A stretch of DNA of 64,000 nucleotides from Prolixibacter bellariivorans ATCC BAA-1284 (lineage in GTDB: Bacteria; Bacteroidota; Bacteroidia; Bacteroidales; Prolixibacteraceae), in the NCBI RefSeq assembly GCF_000621705.1, contig NZ_JHXO01000013.1, positions 115,627 through 179,626 on the forward strand, read 5' to 3'. Position 1 is the stretch's first letter. Each line of letters starts with the position of its first letter. The translations under genes were made by a program, and so were the position numbers. A model generated the notes under the pieces. The model made no database searches, was not told the DNA's origin, and was given only the letters and a program-made list of their open reading frames with translations. Positions 16,931 through 26,536 of the stretch are shown in pieces.

Positions 16931-19900
16931 CGTTTTTCCTCCTCTTTTATTTCCTTCCGGTTTAACCGGAAATAGACCACCGGAATGACAAAAATGTTCA
17001 GCAATGTTGAGGTGAGCAGGCCGCCCAGAATCACTATGGCCATAGGACTTTGGATTTCATTACCGGGAAGGTCGCCATTCACAGCTAACGGAATCAGCGC
17101 CAAAGCAGCTGTCAAAGCCGTCATGAGGATCGGATTTAGCCGGTCGGCCGAACCCTTGATGATTCGCCGGTAAAGCCCGACACCTTCTTTCTTCAGAGCC
17201 TGGTAGCGGGAAACCAGCAGGATACCGTTTCGGGTAGCGATACCAAACAGCGTGATGAATCCGATGATAGCCGGGATGCTCATCACACCTGATGTGAAAG
17301 CCACTGCCATGACACCTCCGATGAGTGCGAGTGGAAGATTTAGCAGAATGATGCTCGTCACGCGCATATCTTTGAATTCCTGATACAGCAGCAGGTAGAT
17401 AACCAGTAATGCAAAGAGCGATGCCAGCAGCAGTTTGCGTTGTGCATCGGCAGCACTTTCAAACTGACCGCCATATTCCACGCGGTAACCTTCGGGCAGA
17501 ACGATTTCCTGTTCAACCTCGTTGCGAATATCTTTCACAACAGAGTTCAGGTCCCGATCGGCCACGTTGCACGAAACCACTAGCTTTCGCTGAACATTCA
17601 TCCGGTTGATGGTATTGGGACCGGATTCGGAGCGAACATCGGCGACATAATACAGCGGCACTTTGCGTCCATCTCCGGTATCGATAAGTGCATTCTTAAT
17701 GGCTTCGATATTTCCACGGTGTTCATCGTCGAAGCGGAGAACCAAATCAAATGAGCGTTCTTTTTCGAACACATCGCCCATTTTTTCTCCAGCGAAAGCC
17801 ACATCGACAAAACGGTTGAATTGTTTCATTGGGATACCATAACGAGCCAGCATTTCTCTTTTCGGGCGAATGCGGATTTGCGGAATTTCGATTTGTTGTT
17901 CCACAAACGGGTCAGCTACACCTTCAATACCAACCATCAGCGACTTGATGCGTTCGCCCAAATGGTGCATTACCGGAAGACTGGTGCCGTAAACGCTGAT
18001 GGCGATATCGGCGCGCGAACCGGAAAGCATGTGGTTGATTCGGTGACTGATGGGCTGTCCCACTTCGATAGACACGCCGGGTAACGTATTCAGTTTCTGC
18101 CGGACTTCCGCCAGAAATGCATCGCGTGAGCGTTTCCCCAGGAGAAAAGGTGCATCGATTTCCGAGACGTTGGCACCAAAAGCGTGTTCAGCTAATTCGG
18201 CTCGTCCTGTCCGACGTTCAGTGACTTGAATTTCGGGAACGGAAAGGAGCAGTTGCTCGGCTTCGCGTCCGATTTTATCTGATTCAGCCAGGGAAATTCC
18301 CGGCATTGAAGCTACATTGATCGTCAATGTTCCTTCATTGAAAGGAGGCAGGAAACTTCCACCAAACCGCGAAAGGAAAATCAGCGCGACAATGAAAAGA
18401 GCGACCGAAAGTCCGATGGTCAGATTTTTGGCCCGCATTACCTGGATTAGGGTTGTCCTGTACCATTCCACCGTTTTTGTTTCGAGCCAGCTTCCTTTGC
18501 TGTGCTTCTTCAGTTGCTTTCGGTTCACCAGCAACAAGCTGGAAAGAACAGGCGTAACCGTGATGGCCACCACCAGCGATGAAAACAGGGAAATAATGTA
18601 AGCAACACCCAACGGTCGCAGCATACGACCTTCCATTCCGCTCAGGAAAAAGAGCGGAATAAATGCAACGATAATGATGAGAGTGGCATTCATGATGGAT
18701 GCGCGGATTTCGACTGAAGCTTCGTAGATAACTTTCAACGAATTGCGGCGTTTCTTTTTTGGTAATTTTATATTTTCCCGTAATCGCTTGTACACGTTCT
18801 CCACATCGATGATGGCATCGTCGACCAGTGAACCAATAGCGATGGTCATTCCGCCCAGCACCATGGTGTTGATGGTGTAGCCCATTAGTTTCATCACGAT
18901 GACCGACATTAAGAGTGAAAGTGGAATGGCCGCCAGCGAGATCAGCGTTGTCCGGTAGTTCATCAGGAAGAGTGCCAGGATGATGGCGACAAAGATGGCG
19001 CCTTCCATTAGTGCGCGTTCCACATTGCTTACCGATGTGTCGATAAAGCTCCGTTGCGAAAAGACGTCGGTGTGGATTTTGACATCCGGCGGCAATGTTT
19101 TCGCGATAGTTGCCAGTTCAGTATTAATATTGTCGGACAGCTTCCTTGTGTTAACATTGGGTTGTTTCGAGACGGTCAACACTACCGCTTTTCTTCCTTT
19201 ATACGAGCCATCTCCGATTTTTGGCGCCGGCCCGATACGAAGTTCTGCTACATCCGACAGTTTAACGGGAAATCCGTTGGCCACACGGATAACCGTATTG
19301 CCTAATTCACCTACCCGGTTGGAACGTCCGATGCCTCTGACGATATAGTTATTCCGGTATTCTTCAATGAAACCACCGGGTACGTTGTCGTTGTAACCAT
19401 CGAGCAACTCTGTCAACTCATCGAAACGGATACCATAATAGCGTAGCTTTTCCGGGTTGACGAGAATCTGGTATTCTTTGTATTCTCCACCGATTGTGTT
19501 CACTTGCGCCACACCACCCACCGATAGAATGCGCGGACGTACCTGCCAGTCTGCAAGTGTGCGCAAATCCATGGGGGAGGTTGAATCGGATGTCATGGTA
19601 AAAACCATGACTTCGCCCATAAGTGATGATTGCGGAGCCAGTGTTGGACTTCCAACGCCTTTGGGAAATCGGTCCCGGATGGTCATCAACTTTTCCGCAA
19701 CTACCTGCCGGGCATTGTAAACGTCCATGCCCCAGTCGAATTCGGCCCAGACAATGGAAAAACCCATAGCTGATGATGAGCGTACTCTGCGTAATCCAGT
19801 CGCTCCGTTAATGGCGGTTTCAATGGGAAAGGAGACCAGTTGTTCCACTTCTTCCGGTGCCATCCCGTGCGCTTCGGTCATCACCACCACGGTTGGGGCA

Positions 19901-20028
19901 TTTAGGTCGGGAAAAACGTCCACCTCCATCTGCCGGACGGAATAGTAGCCGACCAGCATGAGTAACAGCGCCCCGACAATGATGAGCAACCGGTTGTGTA
20001 ACGAGAATCGTATGATTTTATTTAGCAT
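16927..20028 (-). CDS. Heavy-metal RND efflux pump, CzcA/CusA family (first system)
   Basis: A 1033-residue inner-membrane proton antiporter with 12 helices and two large periplasmic loops (about 31-340 and 560-860). TM4 carries the heavy-metal-exporter motif SLVDDAIIDVENV, with D403, D404 and E410 as proton-relay candidates. The substrate-entry segment reads SFLPPFNEGTLTIN and lacks the FMPxLxEGxxLxMP methionines of CusA present in the second pump. It therefore probably exports something other than Cu+/Ag+, such as a divalent cation, though the ion is uncertain. It follows the adaptor gene by 18 bases. Confidence 0.92.
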   Translation of the reverse strand: MLNKIIRFSLHNRLLIIVGALLLMLVGYYSVRQMEVDVFPDLNAPTVVVMTEAHGMAPEEVEQLVSFPIETAINGATGLRRVRSSSAMGFSIVWAEFDWGMDVYNARQVVAEKLMTIRDRFPKGVGSPTLAPQSSLMGEVMVFTMTSDSTSPMDLRTLADWQVRPRILSVGGVAQVNTIGGEYKEYQILVNPEKLRYYGIRFDELTELLDGYNDNVPGGFIEEYRNNYIVRGIGRSNRVGELGNTVIRVANGFPVKLSDVAELRIGPAPKIGDGSYKGRKAVVLTVSKQPNVNTRKLSDNINTELATIAKTLPPDVKIHTDVFSQRSFIDTSVSNVERALMEGAIFVAIILALFLMNYRTTLISLAAIPLSLLMSVIVMKLMGYTINTMVLGGMTIAIGSLVDDAIIDVENVYKRLRENIKLPKKKRRNSLKVIYEASVEIRASIMNATLIIIVAFIPLFFLSGMEGRMLRPLGVAYIISLFSSLVVAITVTPVLSSLLLVNRKQLKKHSKGSWLETKTVEWYRTTLIQVMRAKNLTIGLSVALFIVALIFLSRFGGSFLPPFNEGTLTINVASMPGISLAESDKIGREAEQLLLSVPEIQVTERRTGRAELAEHAFGANVSEIDAPFLLGKRSRDAFLAEVRQKLNTLPGVSIEVGQPISHRINHMLSGSRADIAISVYGTSLPVMHHLGERIKSLMVGIEGVADPFVEQQIEIPQIRIRPKREMLARYGIPMKQFNRFVDVAFAGEKMGDVFEKERSFDLVLRFDDEHRGNIEAIKNALIDTGDGRKVPLYYVADVRSESGPNTINRMNVQRKLVVSCNVADRDLNSVVKDIRNEVEQEIVLPEGYRVEYGGQFESAADAQRKLLLASLFALLVIYLLLYQEFKDMRVTSIILLNLPLALIGGVMAVAFTSGVMSIPAIIGFITLFGIATRNGILLVSRYQALKKEGVGLYRRIIKGSADRLNPILMTALTAALALIPLAVNGDLPGNEIQSPMAIVILGGLLTSTLLNIFVIPVVYFRLNRKEIKEEEKR

Positions 20029-20046
20029 GTGAATGAGTTCAGGAGG

Positions 20047-21558
20047 TTAGTGATTATGGTTATGTGCCGGGGCGCTTCCACTCATGGAAGCCAGTTTGAC
20101 ACGGTAAGCACCTTGCGCTACTACTCGCTCACCGGCTTCCAGACCGGATAGAACTTCGAGTCGTTCTCCGTCATTGCGCCCGGGAGTGATGTACCGTTTC
20201 AAATACTCTTCTCCATTCTTTTGAACAAAAACATAGAAGTTTCCCTGTTCTTCCATCAATGAGGAGAGAGGGATTGTCAGTGCATTCTTGAAGGAACCCG
20301 CTTTCAGGTATACTTCCACGTATGATCCGGGAATCAGGTTTTCTGTGTTGATGACCTCGAAATAGACCGGTGTGAAGAACGTCTTGTCGAGCGTCGACTT
20401 CCCGAAGGTAATTTTTCGGCCTCCCAGATTATCGACAGAGTGCACTTGTAAATCGTAAGGAGTGATGAAGTTAGCTGAAAAAACACTCGGTAGCCGGACA
20501 TAATCCTTTTGAGGTACATCGGCCCGAAGTGTCAATTTCCGGTTTTGCGTAATTACCATCAAAGCCTGTCCGGCTTGCACAAACTGGCCTTCCGAGACCA
20601 AACACTCTTTTATGTAGCCGGTTTGCGGTGCAACAATCCGTTCTCCCTGTGTGGTATGAAAACGGCTGATATTTTCATAAACGGCTTGTGCACTTCTGAA
20701 TTCGGCTTCCGCTGAGCGAAATTCGGTTTGGGTGATCAGCCGGTCTTCGATCAGCTGTTTGGAGCGTTCGTAATTTCGGCTGGCTTTGTCGTAAGCCGCT
20801 TTGGCTTTCAGGTAATCCTGATTCAGGTTACCATCAAGCAACGACGCTGACAAAGTCAATAGTTCCTCGTTCTTTTTTACCGGTTCCCCGGAAAGGAGTT
20901 GCGTGCCACCTAAAAGGACGGTTCCCCGATGTTTGGCTGTCACGACAATTTCGTCGCCTTGTGCCGGCATAATTTCACCCGATGTTTTGATGATTTCGAA
21001 GAAGGGCTCTTCTTTCACCGGTTCAATCGCAAAATTAATTTTCCAGGCTTCCTCTTTAGAGAAAGCAATCACTTTCCCATGTTCGTGGTGTTTTTCTTCA
21101 CTTTCGTGGAAAGCGGTTTCGTTTTTAAAAACACGAACGTTTTTTAACGAAAAAAGAACCGGAATGCCTTTGTCTGTTACTTCTATTTCCAGGGGTAACA
21201 GACCTGTTTTCGGCGGAGTAAAGGACACATGGAAAATACCAGGTACTTCCGGCTGAGCTACAGTCGCAAGCAACTGATGGTTATTCAAGAGCTTCAAGCT
21301 TCCCTGTTTCAGAGGTTCGTATTCCGGTAAAAGAGTGACGTGCACGAGCAATTCAGCTTCTTCATTTTGGATAAAAGGTGTTGATTCGACGAAAAGTTCG
21401 TATTGGTTTTGGCTGTCAAAAACAGTGAAGGTTTGTTTTTCCATGGCTTCACTTTCTTCATGACCTTTGTCAGCCTGGTGATTTTTGGTATTATAACAAG
21501 CTGTTGTCATTCCTCCAACAAACCATATTGTCAGGAATAGTAATCGGAGTTTTCTCAT
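20047..21558 (-). CDS. RND periplasmic adaptor lipoprotein, His-rich (first system)
   Basis: A 503-residue membrane fusion protein with lipobox MTTAC (lipid Cys near residue 21). An N-terminal beta domain (about 40-145) is followed by the usual adaptor core: helical hairpin with DYLKAKAAYDKASRNYERSKQL, lipoyl half-motifs and beta-barrel. Histidine clusters stand out: HQADKGHEE after the lipid anchor, a KHHEHG segment near residue 155, and a C-terminal HNHNH tail. They may bind and hand over metal ions in the periplasm. It lies between the small His-rich gene upstream and the pump gene downstream. Confidence 0.9.
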   Translation of the reverse strand: MRKLRLLFLTIWFVGGMTTACYNTKNHQADKGHEESEAMEKQTFTVFDSQNQYELFVESTPFIQNEEAELLVHVTLLPEYEPLKQGSLKLLNNHQLLATVAQPEVPGIFHVSFTPPKTGLLPLEIEVTDKGIPVLFSLKNVRVFKNETAFHESEEKHHEHGKVIAFSKEEAWKINFAIEPVKEEPFFEIIKTSGEIMPAQGDEIVVTAKHRGTVLLGGTQLLSGEPVKKNEELLTLSASLLDGNLNQDYLKAKAAYDKASRNYERSKQLIEDRLITQTEFRSAEAEFRSAQAVYENISRFHTTQGERIVAPQTGYIKECLVSEGQFVQAGQALMVITQNRKLTLRADVPQKDYVRLPSVFSANFITPYDLQVHSVDNLGGRKITFGKSTLDKTFFTPVYFEVINTENLIPGSYVEVYLKAGSFKNALTIPLSSLMEEQGNFYVFVQKNGEEYLKRYITPGRNDGERLEVLSGLEAGERVVAQGAYRVKLASMSGSAPAHNHNH

Positions 21559-21685
21559 GGTAGAAAATAGATTATGAGATAATTATCGCGTAAAGAAAAA
21601 AAGGATGTTTCCCGAATCGGAGAAAAGAAACAGGTATAACAGTCCCAATTACTGGAACAGTATTAGTTACCGGGGAAACGTGAAA

Positions 21686-22087
21686 TTAAACGCGAAGGGT
21701 AGGAGGGCCTCTGACGGTTGAGACCTTACCGGGTGGCTCGTGATAAACCGGAAGGATAGCTACCGGATAATCGGTTTCTCGGGGTTGGTAAGTCGTATTG
21801 GTATACTCGGGTGAAAGAGTAATAAACTGCGGATTGAAATGCAGATTTACAGCGGTAAAGAGCCAGTTGTGATGGTTGTGCTGCGTACATTCACCGTGCT
21901 CGTTGCTGGCTTCGTGGTGATGAGGAGCGGGAATTTGGAAAATCTCAGGTGTATCTTCGTGCTCCATATAGCAGATCTGCTCCGGTTCGCCTGAGCCAAC
22001 CGGCTCGGCATGCCAGATGCCGTTGTGATAAATGAACACGACGGCGAAAATGATGAGCCATAATCTGCTATGTAATGAAATTTTCAT
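21686..22087 (-). CDS. Small exported His-rich protein heading the first RND operon
   Basis: A 133-residue protein with an N-terminal signal or anchor helix (about 8-22) and a histidine-rich middle (APHHHEASNEHGE, QHNHHN). It ends with a proline-rich tail (PPGKVSTVRGPPTLRV). I do not recognise a named domain; similar small proteins precede metal-efflux operons in Bacteroidota. The composition suggests periplasmic metal binding, an inference. The promoter box lies so close that the mRNA leader is only a few bases, yet the signal peptide shows this ATG is right. The adaptor gene begins 127 bases further on. Confidence 0.65.
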   Translation of the reverse strand: MKISLHSRLWLIIFAVVFIYHNGIWHAEPVGSGEPEQICYMEHEDTPEIFQIPAPHHHEASNEHGECTQHNHHNWLFTAVNLHFNPQFITLSPEYTNTTYQPRETDYPVAILPVYHEPPGKVSTVRGPPTLRV

Positions 22088-22095
22088 TGCAATAG

Positions 22096-22126
22096 CAAAA
22101 GTAGCAGATTATGTCAATTCCGCAAA
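22096..22126 (-). promoter_or_regulatory. Promoter of the first RND operon
   Basis: On the minus strand TTTG (22123-22126), a 19-bp spacer and TACTTTTG (22096-22103) match both consensus boxes exactly. Transcription would start about three to six bases before the ATG at 22087, giving an almost leaderless mRNA. Confidence 0.75.
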
Positions 22127-22516
22127 TGGTTGTAAATGTGCCGGAAAACAACTGTTGTTAAGCGGCCGGCCGAAAGCTGTCGGGACGAAGTAAAAAAAGC
22201 TATGTTCATTGTTGACTTTCCTGGCTGAGGCGAATGGTTTCAGCCAATTGCAATTTTACTAAATCGTCAGTCTGTTTAATCTTCCGGGCTGCGAAAATTA
22301 TTCTTTTGTTTAAGTAATTTAATATCAGATTGTTTTTATCATAAGTCCGTAGATGTAACATAAAATTTCAGGAATACATAAAATAATGTAGAAATATGCA
22401 CGTTTACATAAATAGATCAAAGACCCAAATACAGATGTAGGTGATTGAAAAGTAAATTAAGCAATTTGCCTTTTGTTTCAATGACCTTGAAAATAACCAT
22501 TCACAATTAAAAAGGG

Positions 22517-22557
22517 ATTCAACCACTCCGACTAACCCCGTTGTTTGATGGTTGAAT
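22517..22557. repeat. Inverted repeat in the leader of the DUF4382-like gene
   Basis: ATTCAACCA (22517-22525) and TGGTTGAAT (22549-22557) are perfect 9-bp arms around a 23-base loop, about 105 bases before the start codon. It could be an RNA hairpin or a split operator. Confidence 0.4.
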
Positions 22558-22661
22558 AAGTATAATAGCATGGAATTGAATTGTTTGTTGAAGTGGGGTA
22601 TTTCAAGGGATAATTATGTCGGTCCGTCTTGGGCCGGGAGGGAAACTTAAAAAACTACATC

Positions 22662-23609
22662 ATGAAAAATTTGCTTAATTTATTGTTGGGCGTGACTTTC
22701 CTGTTGGGAATGGCAAGCTGTAATAAAACAGACAGCAACGCAACCGACACACTTCCGCAAGGGGAAAACACGGTTCTTTCAATTCAGGGAGTAACTTCCA
22801 CAACACAAGTAAAAAGTGCTTCGATAGCGAGCATACCAACCATTTCACTATCGATTACCGGAAAAGACGGCAGTACGATAGGTACGGCCACATTAACTCA
22901 GGCAAAGATTGCTGTCAAAGAGATTCAATTTAGCATGCCCGACAGTGAAATTGACAATGAGGCGAAAAAGGAGCAGGAGGATGAAGTTGAATTCAAAGGA
23001 CCGTTTATTGTTGACCTGATTACCGATTCGGTGACCCCGGAATTGAAGCCAGTTGCGCTTATTCCTGGTACTTATACCGGGATCAAGCTAAAGCTTGACA
23101 AGATTGAAGGTAATGAAACTAATGAAGATGACGGTTCTGCATTGGCTACTGAAAAGGACTCTATTTATCAGCATTCAATTTACCTTGAGGGTACCTATAC
23201 CGGAACAATTCAGCAGGTCCAGTATCAGAATATTCCTTTCACAGTAAAGTATGATATGGATAAGGAGATCAACTTTAATACGGCAGGAACCAAAGGTTTC
23301 AAGGTGGCATTGGATTCTATGAATAATGTTATCGTAGCCTTTAACCTGGACGATTGGTTTAACTTCTCTAACCGGGAAACCAATCCCGATCAGGTTGATT
23401 TTAGTGACTTAACGGTACAAACTGATGCGAATGGTGATCCGTTCATCGTAATTGAAAAGACCGAAGAACAGAGTGATGTTAATGCTGCCGTTCAGGAAGT
23501 GATTGAACACAATCTTGAAATGTCGACCCGTTACGGTAAAGACGAAGATCATGATGGTCAACTAGGAAATAAAGAAGATGATGAGACTTCAAATGACAAC
23601 GGGGAATAA
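22662..23609 (+). CDS. DUF4382-like lipoprotein with a C-terminal EF-hand loop
   Basis: A 315-residue lipoprotein (lipobox GMASC, Cys near 19) exported to the cell envelope. The body resembles DUF4382: a beta-rich segment with KIAVKEIQF, FIVDLI and LIPGTYTGIKLKLDKI. The acidic C-terminus contains DEDHDGQLGNKE (294-305), which fits the calcium-binding EF-hand loop DxDxDGxLxxxE. ATG at 22662 was chosen because the hydrophobic signal starts there; an in-frame ATG 33 bases upstream would add non-signal residues. A paralogous-looking DUF4382 lipoprotein follows. Function is unknown. Confidence 0.7.
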   Translation: MKNLLNLLLGVTFLLGMASCNKTDSNATDTLPQGENTVLSIQGVTSTTQVKSASIASIPTISLSITGKDGSTIGTATLTQAKIAVKEIQFSMPDSEIDNEAKKEQEDEVEFKGPFIVDLITDSVTPELKPVALIPGTYTGIKLKLDKIEGNETNEDDGSALATEKDSIYQHSIYLEGTYTGTIQQVQYQNIPFTVKYDMDKEINFNTAGTKGFKVALDSMNNVIVAFNLDDWFNFSNRETNPDQVDFSDLTVQTDANGDPFIVIEKTEEQSDVNAAVQEVIEHNLEMSTRYGKDEDHDGQLGNKEDDETSNDNGE

Positions 23610-23933
23610 ATAACATTCATAAGATTGAAATCCCTGAAATACGCTCAAATCCAATTGGGGCTGATCTTTTAAAGATCAGCCCTTTTAACACTAATTAAAG
23701 ATTGAGCGCTTTAAACTTTTATATTTTTACGATGTTGTGAAAGAACAAAGGACCTAAAGACAATAGCATTCTTTATTGAAGATCTTGCGATAAGTGAATT
23801 TGTTTAAATGAGATATTAAGCTGGTGAGATGCAGTCCCCCCACCGTTCTGCATTGTTTTCGATTTAGTAACCCCATCGGGAACGATTGGATAGTTGTTTC
23901 CGGTGCACAAAATGATCAAAAACGAAGGAAAAG
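23610..23933. other. Gap between the two DUF4382-type genes
   Basis: About 320 bases holding the strong terminator of the first gene (23658-23687) and then AT-rich DNA with no recognisable gene. The second gene must therefore have its own promoter, which I could not place. Confidence 0.5.
23658..23687 (+). terminator. Terminator of the first DUF4382-like gene
   Basis: GGGCTGATCTTT (23658-23669) and AAAGATCAGCCC (23671-23682) form a perfect 12-bp stem, followed by TTTT. Confidence 0.85.
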
Positions 23934-24749
23934 ATGAGAAAAATTCAATTCGTAATGGCCATCGCTCTGATGGTTGGAGTAGCTGCATGTAATAACAATG
24001 ATAACAATTCAACACCTGGAGAGGCAACGGTGAAAGTTCACATGACCGATGCACCTGCCGATTTCTCGGAGGTGAACGTAGATGTTCAATCGATTACCCT
24101 TATGCCGGCAGATACTGCTAATGGAGCATCCGAAATAGACTTGGGAGCGCATGCCGGCGTTTATAATTTGCTGGAACTAACGAATGGTCTGGATACATTG
24201 CTTGCCAATAAAAACATCCCGGCAGGGAAATACAGCCAGATTCGTGTAAAACTCGGAACGGACAACTCATTGGTGATGAATGGCAATACCTATTCAGTGA
24301 AAGTTCCCAGTGGATCGTCAAGTGGTTTGAAGCTACAGTTGAACGCTGATTTTGTGGGAGGTGTCACCTATGATATTTTACTGGACTTTGATGCGGCACG
24401 GTCGATTGTTGTACTTGGTAATGGCGGTTTCAACCTGAAACCCGTTATCCGGGTAAGTACCGAAGCAACTTCCGGTAGTATTAAGGGAAGTGTGAACCCA
24501 GCAAATACCGAGGGAGTGGTTTATGCCATTTCTCCCAGCATGGATACTTTGTCGACATACGTCGATACGGTTTCCGGTAGCTTTATACTTCGTGGAGTTC
24601 CGGCGGATATGTATACCGTTGAGGTTAATCCGGCTACCGATTCAGGCTTCGGTAAAAAATCAGTAGACAATGTAAAAGTTGTTGAAGGGACACAGACTGA
24701 CGTCGGTACGATTGATTTGACGACACAGTCATCTGGTACTGCACAATAA
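23934..24749 (+). CDS. DUF4382 lipoprotein with carboxypeptidase-regulatory-like domain
   Basis: A 271-residue lipoprotein (lipobox GVAAC, Cys near 19). Residues about 33-165 form a DUF4382 domain with its typical opening VKVHMTDAPADFSEVNVDVQ and IPAGKYSQIRVKL. Residues about 172-265 look like a carboxypeptidase-regulatory beta sandwich (GSIKGSV, SFILRGVPADMYTVEV). These are extracytoplasmic beta modules without known catalysis, often involved in surface adhesion or protein contact. It is probably a diverged duplicate or partner of the preceding lipoprotein. Confidence 0.82.
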   Translation: MRKIQFVMAIALMVGVAACNNNDNNSTPGEATVKVHMTDAPADFSEVNVDVQSITLMPADTANGASEIDLGAHAGVYNLLELTNGLDTLLANKNIPAGKYSQIRVKLGTDNSLVMNGNTYSVKVPSGSSSGLKLQLNADFVGGVTYDILLDFDAARSIVVLGNGGFNLKPVIRVSTEATSGSIKGSVNPANTEGVVYAISPSMDTLSTYVDTVSGSFILRGVPADMYTVEVNPATDSGFGKKSVDNVKVVEGTQTDVGTIDLTTQSSGTAQ

Positions 24750-24781
24750 AGCACGAACATTTGTGTCTGATATAAAGAGAC

Positions 24782-24815
24782 GGGAGAAGTCAATTGGCTT
24801 CTCCCTCTTTCTTTT
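24782..24815. terminator. Terminator between convergent genes
   Basis: GGGAGAAG (24782-24789) and CTTCTCCC (24798-24805) form an 8-bp stem followed by TCTTTCTTTT on the plus strand. It lies just past the DUF4382 lipoprotein and before the stop of the convergent GNAT-nitrilase gene. Confidence 0.8.
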
Positions 24816-24818
24816 CTG

Positions 24819-26348
24819 CTATTCGTCGTTCAGATTCAATTCATACAAATCGGAGCGACGGTCTTTCAGATTGCGGACAGCTCCGAAATAGTGCAGTTCT
24901 TTCAGCAAATCCAGATCCACGTCAGCTACCAGAATCATTTCCGTATTCGGTGTAGCTTCCGCTTTTATTCCCGTGGTCGGGAAGGGGAAGTCGCAAGGTG
25001 TAAATACCACTGCCTGGGCAAACTGAATGTCCATGTTCGATACTTTAGGAAGATTTCCAACACTTCCGGCAATAGCTACATAGCACTCGTTCTCAATGGC
25101 TCGTGCCCTGGCACAGTAACGAACCCGCGAATAACCGTTTTGTGTATCGGTAAGAAACGGGACAAATAAAATATCCATTCCCTGTTGCGCGAGCAATCGG
25201 GGAAGTTCCGGAAATTCTACGTCGTAACAGATTACGATACCAATGCGGCCGGCATCGGTATCGAAGACTTTAACCTGGTTACCACCGGTTAACCCCCAGA
25301 ATTTAATTTCATCGGGAGTTACGTGAATCTTTTCGTATGATTCGTATGTTCCGTCTCTGCGGCAGAGGTGGCCAATGTTGAGTAAGCGGTCATCTTCATT
25401 GATGTAAGGCATGCTTCCTGTAATGATGTTGACATTGTAGGTCATCGCCAGTTGAAGAAAGCGATCCCGTATTTCTTCAGTATACTGTGCCAGTTTTCGG
25501 ATGGCTTTCGACTCTTCCAGGTCGTTGTATTTTGCCATCAACGGGGCATTGAAGAATTCGGGGAAGAGGGCAAAATCGCTCTTGTATCCGGAAACGGCAT
25601 CCACGAAAAACTCGACCTGTTCGAACAGCTCATCCAGGCTTTGATAGGAGCGCATTTGCCATTGTACCAATCCTAATCTGACTACCGATTTGGTCGTCGC
25701 AATTTTGGGAGACTTTTTTTCGTAATATATATTATCCCATTGCAGCAAAACCGCGTATTCTTTCGATTCCCGGTCGCCCGGAAGATAACCTTTCAACACT
25801 TTCTTCACGTGAAAATCGTTCGCCAGCTGGAAAGTAAGCGTCGGGTCGTACAGCTCTTTGAATTTTACTTTTTGGATGAATTCCTTGGGCGTCATTTCTG
25901 CCGCGTGCTTATGGTAATTCGGAATTCTTCCGCCAAAAACAATGGCTTCCAGGTTCAGGTTTTCGCACAATTCCTTCCGGGCGTCATAAAGCCGGCGGCC
26001 CAGGCGCATCCCCCGAAATTCAGGACGAATAAACACATCAATACCGTAAAGAACATTTCCTTTCCGCGTATGCGTATTAAAGCTGTATTTTCCGGTTATT
26101 TCTTCATACGTATGGTTATCACCAAAATGCGAGTATTGCACAATAATGGAAAGAGCACACCCGACCACCACATCGTCGACAACAATAGCCAGCTGTCCTT
26201 CCGGGAAAATAGAAAGCAGTTTGTTGAAATGATTTTCTTTCCAAAAGGCACCGGGCCAGTTGGGATAAGCATCAATCATCGATTTTTTCAGCTCTTCGTA
26301 ATCATCACTATTCAGGGTTCTTAGTTCAATTGTATTGATTGTGCTCAT
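24819..26348 (-). CDS. GNAT acetyltransferase-nitrilase fusion
   Basis: A 509-residue two-domain enzyme. Residues about 5-205 are a GNAT N-acetyltransferase domain with acetyl-CoA loop RGMRLGRRL (112-120). Residues about 222-500 are a carbon-nitrogen hydrolase with the catalytic triad E264 (LFPEF), K340 (YEKIHV) and C374 (VICYDVEFPE). This fusion is a known family in several phyla; the substrate amide and acetyl acceptor are not established. It is presumably cytoplasmic and monocistronic. Both domains have intact motifs, so both activities are plausible. Confidence 0.9.
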   Translation of the reverse strand: MSTINTIELRTLNSDDYEELKKSMIDAYPNWPGAFWKENHFNKLLSIFPEGQLAIVVDDVVVGCALSIIVQYSHFGDNHTYEEITGKYSFNTHTRKGNVLYGIDVFIRPEFRGMRLGRRLYDARKELCENLNLEAIVFGGRIPNYHKHAAEMTPKEFIQKVKFKELYDPTLTFQLANDFHVKKVLKGYLPGDRESKEYAVLLQWDNIYYEKKSPKIATTKSVVRLGLVQWQMRSYQSLDELFEQVEFFVDAVSGYKSDFALFPEFFNAPLMAKYNDLEESKAIRKLAQYTEEIRDRFLQLAMTYNVNIITGSMPYINEDDRLLNIGHLCRRDGTYESYEKIHVTPDEIKFWGLTGGNQVKVFDTDAGRIGIVICYDVEFPELPRLLAQQGMDILFVPFLTDTQNGYSRVRYCARARAIENECYVAIAGSVGNLPKVSNMDIQFAQAVVFTPCDFPFPTTGIKAEATPNTEMILVADVDLDLLKELHYFGAVRNLKDRRSDLYELNLNDE

Positions 26349-26536
26349 AAGCCGTTATTGTTGAGTTTTCAATTTTTGTCAGACCGTTGGAAGATAAACA
26401 GGAAACGTAGAAAGATATCGATTTCCGTCTGATTTTATTCCGTAGAGAAATGAATTTTCAATATTATGTAACAATAGTATTGAGATGAAGTTCATATTCA
26501 AACTATTGCAGGGGCTTAAAGAAACCTACTTGAAAG

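Larger units (their letters stand above)
22088..22661. other. Intergenic region between the first RND operon and the DUF4382-like gene
   Basis: About 570 bases. It holds the minus-strand RND promoter at one end and an inverted repeat (22517-22557) near the other. The middle is AT-rich apart from a GC-rich patch (GCGGCCGGCCG near 22161) and has no frame with a recognisable product. Confidence 0.5.

Noticed and set aside
22087..22098. TTGCAATAGCAA at the first RND promoter as a third MarR operator
   Set aside because: It resembles O1/O2, but the half-site spacing is four bases and not five, and part of the match is simply the conserved end of the -7 box.
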